Source of the DNA: Streptomyces sp. NBC_00523
GTDB lineage: Bacteria; Actinomycetota; Actinomycetes; Streptomycetales; Streptomycetaceae
Direction: 5' to 3'
Length of the DNA: 64,000 nt
Assembly (NCBI RefSeq): GCF_036346615.1
Contig: NZ_CP107836.1
Location: forward strand, 744,001 to 808,000
Under the pieces are notes generated by a model, which worked only from the letters and a program-made list of their open reading frames with translations, made no database searches and had not been told where the DNA came from. This document shows positions 59,099 through 64,000 of the stretch, piece after piece. Position 1 is the stretch's first letter. Every line of letters begins with the position of its first letter. The position numbers and the translations under genes are program-made.

Positions 59099-60028
59099 TC
59101 ACATACCTTCCCGGGTGGAGCGCATGTTCCCGAAGCCGCTGAAGCGGACGAGGATCAGCGAGATCGCGGTGGCCACGACGACGAGGGCGGTCGCGATCGC
59201 GGCGGCGTACCCGAGGTCGTAGGTCTGGAAACCGGTGCGGTACATCAGGTACGGCAGGATGGTGGTGTCCGTACCCGGACCGCCCTTGGTCATGATGAGC
59301 ACGGTGTCGAAGTAGGTCAGCGAGCCGACGATCATCAGGACCGAGGAAGTCGTGATGGTGTTGCGCAGCTGCGGCAGGGTGATGTGGAAGAACTGCCGGA
59401 ACATGCCGGCGCCGTCGATCTCGGCGGCCTGGTAGAGCACCTGCGGGATCTGCCGGGTGCCGCCCTGGTAGATCAGGGTGTGGAAGGGCATGAACTGCCA
59501 GCCGCCGACGAACGCCACGGTGAGCAGGGCGCCGGTGGACGAGCCCATGATGTTCGGGTCGATGCCGAACCAGGGGCCGATCTCCTTGATGACCCCGAAG
59601 TTCGGGTCGAGCAGCGCGTGGAACAGCATCGCGATGGCCGTGGTGGACAGCAGCAGCGGGATGAAGAAGACCGCGGAGAGCACGGCGCGGCTGCGCTGCC
59701 GGCCGGCCGCCCAGACGCCGAGGAGCAGGGCCACCGGGGTCTGGAAGGCCCAGCTGATGGTGGTGAGGAGCAGGCTGAGCCAGGCGGCCTGGCGGAACTC
59801 GGGGTCCTTGAAGAGCCGGGTCCAGTTGGCCGTGCCGGCGGAGGTCGGGGAGTTCAGCCCGTCCCAGTGGCAGAAGGAGAGGTACACGGCGATCGCCAGC
59901 GGGACGATCGCGAAGAGGGCGAAGAAGAGGATGCCGGGCAGCGCCCAGGCGACCGGCGGGCGGCCGACGTTTCCGACGGCCGCCTTCCGTCCTCCGCGCA
60001 CCTTCGGTGACGAGGAGACGTGGGACAT
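59099..60028 (-). CDS. bxlF: Xylo-oligosaccharide ABC transporter permease (MalF type)
   Basis: A 309-residue permease with six helices, starting PPVAWALPGILFFALFAIVP. The EAA loop is VLYQAAEIDGAGMFRQFFHI, followed by TLPQLRNTITTSSVLMIVG. Its ATG at 60028 is 2 bp from the binding-protein stop, so translation is coupled. It forms the membrane channel with its downstream neighbour. Confidence 0.9.
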   Translation of the reverse strand: MSHVSSSPKVRGGRKAAVGNVGRPPVAWALPGILFFALFAIVPLAIAVYLSFCHWDGLNSPTSAGTANWTRLFKDPEFRQAAWLSLLLTTISWAFQTPVALLLGVWAAGRQRSRAVLSAVFFIPLLLSTTAIAMLFHALLDPNFGVIKEIGPWFGIDPNIMGSSTGALLTVAFVGGWQFMPFHTLIYQGGTRQIPQVLYQAAEIDGAGMFRQFFHITLPQLRNTITTSSVLMIVGSLTYFDTVLIMTKGGPGTDTTILPYLMYRTGFQTYDLGYAAAIATALVVVATAISLILVRFSGFGNMRSTREGM

Positions 60029-60030
60029 TG

Positions 60031-61344
60031 TTACTTGACGGCCTTCATTGCGGCGACGAACTGCTCGGGCGTGGACTTGCCGGCGAACAGCTTGCTGATC
60101 TCGGTGAGCAGCGGGGTGGCGATCTTGGACTCCAGCGCCTGGTCCCACGACAGGGTGAAGTCGGGGGCCTTCTGGACCATCTCGTACTGGTCGGTGGCGA
60201 ACTTCGGGTTCGGCGATCCGCTCAGCATGGAGGCGGCGTTGGAGGTGGTGGGCACGTCGCCGTTGTCCACGAGGGCCTGCGCGTAGGACTTGGAGGCCAT
60301 GGTCTTGAGGAAGGCTATGGCCTCGTCCTTGTGCTTGGTGCGGGCGTTGACCGACCAGTAGTTCGTGGGGTTGCCGACCACGTCGGCCGCGTCGCCGACG
60401 CCGCCCGCGACGGTCGGGAAGCTCGTCCAGCCGAGGTCCTTCTTGGCGAAGTCGGGCGCCTTGCCGAGCTGGGTGGAGTACTCCCACGAGCCCATCAGGT
60501 GCATGGCCGCCTTGCCCTTGTTGAGCAGGGTGGGCGCGCCGCCGTTGCCGTAGTCGACGGAGTTGAAGTTCTCGCCGAACGCGCCGTCGTCGACGAGCTG
60601 CTTGACGGTCTGGGCGGTCTTCAGGACGGCCGGGTCGCCCCAGGCGGAGCTGTCACCGTTCTGGATCTTGCGGAAGACGTCCGGTCCGCCGATCCGGTCG
60701 AGCAGGTACTCCATCCACATCAGCTCGGGCCACTTGTCGGAGCCGCCGAGGGCGAACGGCGTGATGCCCTTGTCCTTGAAGGTCTTGATGGCCTTCTGCA
60801 GGTCCTCCCACGTCTTGGGGACCGTGACGTTGTTCTCGGCGAAGAGGGTCTTGTTGAAGAAGAGCATCACGGGCTGCATCCCGCGCATCGGGACGCCGTA
60901 GACCTTGCCGTCGAGGCTGCCGGCCGTGACGATCGAGGGCAGGAAGCCGTCCTTCAGGGTGGCGTCGCTCTTGAACGTCGAGCTCAGGTCGACCAGCTGG
61001 TTCGCGTCGACGTACGGCTTGATGGAGCCGCCGCCCCAGTTGAAGAAGATGTCGGGGGCGCTGGGGGAACCCATGGCGCTGCGGAGCTTGTTGACGTAGT
61101 CGGTACCGGGCACCGAGACGAGCTTGACCTTGACGTCGGAGGTCTTGTTGAACTCCTTGACCGCCGCCTGCTGCACCTTCACCGCGTCGTCGCCGTAGAC
61201 GTACGCGGTCAGCGTGCCGCCGCCACCGCCGCCGCTGCCACCGTCCGATCCGCAGCCCGCCAGGACTCCCGCCATGACCACGGCCGCACCGGCCGCGGTC
61301 CATCTCGCCGCACGCTTGCCCTGAGTGAAAATTCCCGACCGCAT
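60031..61344 (-). CDS. bxlE: Xylo-oligosaccharide ABC transporter binding lipoprotein
   Basis: A 437-residue extracellular solute-binding lipoprotein. Signal with lipobox GVLAGC (Cys31) and a Gly/Ser linker. Lobes show [60 protein letters not shown] and [12 protein letters not shown], all usual for family 1 binding proteins for oligosaccharides. First gene of the bxlEFGA operon, divergent from the LacI gene with two candidate operators between. The substrate (xylobiose and longer) is inferred from operon content. Confidence 0.9.
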   Translation of the reverse strand: MRSGIFTQGKRAARWTAAGAAVVMAGVLAGCGSDGGSGGGGGGTLTAYVYGDDAVKVQQAAVKEFNKTSDVKVKLVSVPGTDYVNKLRSAMGSPSAPDIFFNWGGGSIKPYVDANQLVDLSSTFKSDATLKDGFLPSIVTAGSLDGKVYGVPMRGMQPVMLFFNKTLFAENNVTVPKTWEDLQKAIKTFKDKGITPFALGGSDKWPELMWMEYLLDRIGGPDVFRKIQNGDSSAWGDPAVLKTAQTVKQLVDDGAFGENFNSVDYGNGGAPTLLNKGKAAMHLMGSWEYSTQLGKAPDFAKKDLGWTSFPTVAGGVGDAADVVGNPTNYWSVNARTKHKDEAIAFLKTMASKSYAQALVDNGDVPTTSNAASMLSGSPNPKFATDQYEMVQKAPDFTLSWDQALESKIATPLLTEISKLFAGKSTPEQFVAAMKAVK

Positions 61345-61358
61345 GACCGCACCTCTGT

Positions 61359-61369
61359 CGAATCTTTCG
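61359..61369. promoter_or_regulatory. Candidate BxlR operator, site next to bxlE
   Basis: CGAATCTTTCG; on the minus strand CGAAAGATTCG, one base from the palindrome upstream of the xylanase. It lies 15 bp before the bxlE start. Confidence 0.65.
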
Positions 61370-61436
61370 GAGTTGCTTGCGAATGTTGCCGGAACCGTAC
61401 GGTTGGGTTTCCGGCCAGTCAAGAGGTCGCGGAGCG

Positions 61437-61447
61437 CGAATTTTTCG
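61437..61447. promoter_or_regulatory. Candidate BxlR operator, site next to bxlR
   Basis: CGAATTTTTCG within GCGAA...TTCGC. Same CGAA-N3-TTCG frame, 49 bp before the LacI start and 78 bp from the other site. Confidence 0.5.
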
Positions 61448-61495
61448 CCCGGGCTCCCGCGTCCGTTCGGCCGCCGGGCGGTTACGATTCGCTCT

Positions 61496-62554
61496 ATGAG
61501 CCCCGCAAACGTCCAGTCACATCAGGAGAATGCGCCTGCCGCAGCGCCGTCGGACGGCACTGCCACGCTGGCGGAAATCGCCCGAGCGGCCGGAGTCTCG
61601 GCTCCGACAGTTTCGAAGGTGCTGAACGGGCGCGCCGATGTCGCGCCCGGTACGCGCACCAAGGTCGAGGAGCTGCTGCTCCAGCACGGCTACCGCCGCA
61701 GACGCGGCTCGACCACGCAGTCGCAACTCATCGACCTGGTCTTCCACGAGCTGGACAGCGCGTGGGCCATGGAGGTCGTACGCGGAGTGGAGAACGTCGC
61801 CCGCGAGGAGGGGCTGAGCCTGGTCCTCTCGGAGAGCGCCGGCCGCCTCAGCCCCGGGCAGACCTGGGTCGACGGGGTGCTGGCCCGCCGCCCGGTCGGG
61901 GTCATCCTGGTGCTGTCCGACCTCACCGCCGCCCAGCGCGCGCAGCTCACCAGCCGCAGCATCCCGTACGCGGTGGTCGACCCGGCCGGAGACCCGGGCG
62001 ACGACATCCCGTCGGTCGGCACGACGAACTGGCAGGGCGGTCTCGCCGCGACCCGGCATCTCACCGGCCTCGGCCACCGCAGGATCGGCGTGGTCGGCGG
62101 ACCGACCCGGATGATGTGCAGCCGGGCCCGGGTGGACGGCTACCGGGCCGCCCTGGAGACGGCGGGCATCCCGATCGACGCGTCGCTGATCCGCGAGGCC
62201 GAGTTCTCGCACGAGGCGGGGTACGCGGCCGGGATGGAGCTGCTGCGCTCGGCGGACCGGCCGACCGCCGTCTTCGCCGGCAACGACCTCCAGGCGCTCG
62301 GCGTGTACGAGGCGGCGCGCGAGCTCGGTCTGCGCATCCCGGAGGACCTGAGCGTCGTGGGCTTCGACGACCTGCCGCTCACCCGGTGGATCGGGCCGCC
62401 GCTGACCACGGTGCGCCAGCCCCTGATCGAGATGGCAGAGACGGCGGCCCGGCTGGTCCTGGACCTGGGCCGGGGCCGGCAGCCCGCGACGACCCGGGTG
62501 GACCTGGCGACGAATCTGGTGGTCCGCAGCAGTACGGCCCCGCCCTGCCGCTGA
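61496..62554 (+). CDS. bxlR: LacI-family repressor of xylan use (BxlR type)
   Basis: A 352-residue regulator. [24 protein letters not shown] at about residues 22-42, after a 20-residue tail; effector domain with [18 protein letters not shown] and [20 protein letters not shown]. The recognition helix TVSKVL differs from the other LacI proteins here, matching its distinct operator. TACGAT lies 7 bases before the ATG and no ribosome site is seen, so the mRNA is probably leaderless. Divergent from bxlE. Confidence 0.9.
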   Translation: MSPANVQSHQENAPAAAPSDGTATLAEIARAAGVSAPTVSKVLNGRADVAPGTRTKVEELLLQHGYRRRRGSTTQSQLIDLVFHELDSAWAMEVVRGVENVAREEGLSLVLSESAGRLSPGQTWVDGVLARRPVGVILVLSDLTAAQRAQLTSRSIPYAVVDPAGDPGDDIPSVGTTNWQGGLAATRHLTGLGHRRIGVVGGPTRMMCSRARVDGYRAALETAGIPIDASLIREAEFSHEAGYAAGMELLRSADRPTAVFAGNDLQALGVYEAARELGLRIPEDLSVVGFDDLPLTRWIGPPLTTVRQPLIEMAETAARLVLDLGRGRQPATTRVDLATNLVVRSSTAPPCR

Positions 62555-62570
62555 GACGCGGCCCGCCCGG

Positions 62571-62591
62571 ACCGGGGAGGGACACCCCGGT
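62571..62591. terminator. Nested stem-loop after bxlR
   Basis: ACCGGGG and CCCCGGT pair around a 7-base loop; an outer GCGGCCCG/CGGGCCGC pairing spans 62559-62606. It lies soon after the LacI stop. Confidence 0.55.
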
Positions 62592-62669
62592 CGGTGGTCC
62601 GGGCCGCTGTCGGTGCCGGGGTGCAGACTGACCGATATCCGGCACAACGGCGTTTCGGGAGGTTCGGTC

Positions 62670-63758
62670 ATGACCGATGTACTGCTCACCGTGGGGACCC
62701 GCAAGGGGCTCTTCATCGGCCGCAGGCGCGGCGGTTCATGGGAGTTCGAGGGGCCTCATTTCAACGCCCAGGCGATCTACTCGGTCGCCATCGACACCCG
62801 GGACGGCCGGACCCGGCTGCTGGTCGGCGGGGACAGCGCGCACTGGGGCCCGTCCGTCTTTCACTCCGACGACCTGGGCGCGAGCTGGGTCGAGCCGAAG
62901 ACCCCGGCGGTGAAGTTCCCGGAGTTCACCGGGACCTCCCTGGAGCGGGTGTGGCAGTTGCAGCCGGCGGGGCCCGAGGCGCCGGGCGTCGTCTACGCGG
63001 GCACGGAGCCCGCCGCGCTCTTCCGGTCCGGGGACGGGGGCGAGTCGTTCGAGCTGGTGCGCCCGCTGTGGGAGCATCCGACGCGTTCGCGGTGGGTGCC
63101 CGGCGGAGGCGGCGAGGGGCTGCACACGATCCTGACCGACGAGCGGGACGCGCGCGCCGTGACGGTCGCGGTCTCCACCGCCGGGGTGTTCCGGACCGCC
63201 GACGGCGGCGCGAGCTGGACCCCGGCCAACAAGGGGGTCTCGGCCGTCTTCCTGCCCGACCCGGACCCGGAGTTCGGCCAGTGCGTGCACAAGGTCAGCC
63301 GGGACGCGGCCGATCCGGACCGCCTCTACCTCCAGAACCACTGGGGCGTCTTCCGCAGCGACGACGCCGGGGGCCACTGGACGGACATCGGCGCGGGTCT
63401 GCCCTCGGACTTCGGCTTCGCCGTGGCCGCCCACCCGCACCGCGCGGACACGGCGTACGTCTTCCCGATCAACGCGGACGCCGACCGGGTGCCCGCCGAG
63501 CACCGCTGCCGGGTCTTCCGGACGACCGACGCGGGCGCCCACTGGGAGCCGTTGTCGGCGGGCCTGCCGGAGAGCGCGCACTACGGCACGGTGCTGCGCG
63601 ACGCGCTCTGCACGGACGACACGGACCCGGCCGGGGTCTACTTCGGCAACCGCAACGGCGAGTTGTACGCGAGCGCGGACGACGGGGACAGCTGGGAGCA
63701 GCTGGCCTCGCATCTGCCGGACGTGCTGTGCGTACGGGCGGCGGCGGTCGAGGTGTGA
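62670..63758 (+). CDS. BNR/sialidase-like beta-propeller protein
   Basis: A 362-residue protein with no signal peptide. Repeated Asp-box motifs (S-x-D-x-G-x-x-W) are readable: HSDDLGASW, RSGDGGESF, RTADGGASW, RSDDAGGHW, RTTDAGAHW and ASADDGDSW, giving about six propeller blades. It resembles exo-alpha-sialidase/VPS10-type folds but lacks obvious sialidase arginine-triad context, so an enzymatic role is not claimed. GGGAGG precedes the ATG at 62670. It lies downstream of bxlR in the same direction but beyond a terminator. Confidence 0.85.
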   Translation: MTDVLLTVGTRKGLFIGRRRGGSWEFEGPHFNAQAIYSVAIDTRDGRTRLLVGGDSAHWGPSVFHSDDLGASWVEPKTPAVKFPEFTGTSLERVWQLQPAGPEAPGVVYAGTEPAALFRSGDGGESFELVRPLWEHPTRSRWVPGGGGEGLHTILTDERDARAVTVAVSTAGVFRTADGGASWTPANKGVSAVFLPDPDPEFGQCVHKVSRDAADPDRLYLQNHWGVFRSDDAGGHWTDIGAGLPSDFGFAVAAHPHRADTAYVFPINADADRVPAEHRCRVFRTTDAGAHWEPLSAGLPESAHYGTVLRDALCTDDTDPAGVYFGNRNGELYASADDGDSWEQLASHLPDVLCVRAAAVEV

Positions 63759-63762
63759 GCCT

Positions 63763-64000
63763 CTAGGGAAGCCGCCAGTCGACGGGCTGGGCGCCTTGCC
63801 GGACCAGGAGTTCATTGGCCCGGCTGAAAGGACGCGACCCGAAGAAGCCCCGGTCCGCCGACCTCGGAGAGGGATGGGCCGACTCGACCGACGGGTAGTC
63901 GCCCAGCAAGGGCCGCAGATTCTGTGCGTCACGGCCCCAGAGGATGGAGACGAGCGGGGTCCCACGCGCGACCAGCGCGCGGATGGCCTGTTCGGTGACT
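63763..64000 (-). CDS. ung: Uracil-DNA glycosylase, C-terminal part (5' end outside window)
   Basis: The last 78 residues of family 1 uracil-DNA glycosylase. [20 protein letters not shown] leads to LWGRDAQ, the DNA minor-groove loop [20 protein letters not shown] (catalytic His in HPSP) and [20 protein letters not shown] at the end. The enzyme removes uracil from DNA in base excision repair. The gene ends 5 bp after the propeller gene on the other strand. Confidence 0.93.
   Translation of the reverse strand, partial: VTEQAIRALVARGTPLVSILWGRDAQNLRPLLGDYPSVESAHPSPRSADRGFFGSRPFSRANELLVRQGAQPVDWRLP

Noticed and set aside
61608..61620. TTTCGAA inside bxlR, similar to the BxlR operator
   Set aside because: It encodes TVSKV of the recognition helix, so its sequence is explained by coding need and it lacks the N3-spaced symmetry.
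62670..63758. Calling the beta-propeller protein a sialidase
   Set aside because: Asp-box repeats occur in many propellers. No signal peptide and no clear arginine triad or FRIP motif support sialidase activity.
1..64000. CRISPR arrays, insertion sequences, attachment sites, tRNA genes
   Set aside because: No regularly spaced repeats, transposase or integrase motifs, or tRNA-like cloverleaf sequence were seen while reading both strands. The only tandem repeats are the coding lectin units at 40806-41213.

Overview
The window is about 72% G+C, with GTG and TTG starts, start codons placed just after a -10 box, divergent LacI-family genes and sugar importers that lack their own ATPase. All of this points to a chromosome of Streptomyces or a close relative. 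No insertion sequence, prophage, CRISPR array, tRNA or rRNA gene was recognised. Both ends are cut: the left edge lies inside an MFS transporter and the right edge inside uracil-DNA glycosylase (ung).

Layout. 1-8.9 kb: general genes (MFS, mycothiol-dependent isomerase type, TetR with a deazaflavin-type reductase, geranylgeranyl-reductase-like flavoprotein, M20 dipeptidase, metallo-beta-lactamase-fold hydrolase, a TmrB-like kinase fused to NUDIX, an excalibur protein). 9.0-16.6 kb: an alpha-galactoside locus (ABC binding protein and two permeases, GH27 alpha-galactosidase, ROK kinase, LacI). 16.6-31.0 kb: core and conserved genes (DUF6986 aldolase-like protein, etfBA, a flavin reductase preceded by a newly recognised cysteine-ending leader peptide, thioredoxin, acyltransferase, a DUF6421/SDR/threonine aldolase operon, GDPD, GNAT, DUF5134/M56, PAP2, a frame-disrupted HAD, an ArsR regulator). 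31.1-49.1 kb: a furanose-glycan locus (mutarotase, two similar LacI regulators, a complete YtfQ/YtfR/YtfT/YjfF-type sugar importer, GH127 beta-L-arabinofuranosidase with three lectin repeats, two GH2 enzymes with different accessory modules, a PhyH-type dioxygenase). 49.3-51.2 kb: an old yellow enzyme and small genes. 51.3-62.6 kb: a glucuronoxylan locus matching the bxlREFGA system, extended by GH10 xylanase and GH115 alpha-glucuronidase. 62.7-64 kb: a beta-propeller protein and ung.

How it works together. Three secreted-hydrolase plus importer plus LacI units sit within 54 kb. Each has its own short inverted-repeat operator class: GACAACGTTGTC, TTGCAACGTTGCAA-like, and CGAA-N3-TTCG. The two importers without an ATPase probably use a shared MsiK-type ATPase encoded elsewhere. 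The least described parts are the cysteine-ending leader/attenuator before the flavin reductase, a possible electrophile-sensing pair (cysteine-bearing ArsR and a distant old yellow enzyme with a shared TACGA-N6-TCGTA site), the DUF6421 operon, and the furanose-glycan locus as a whole.
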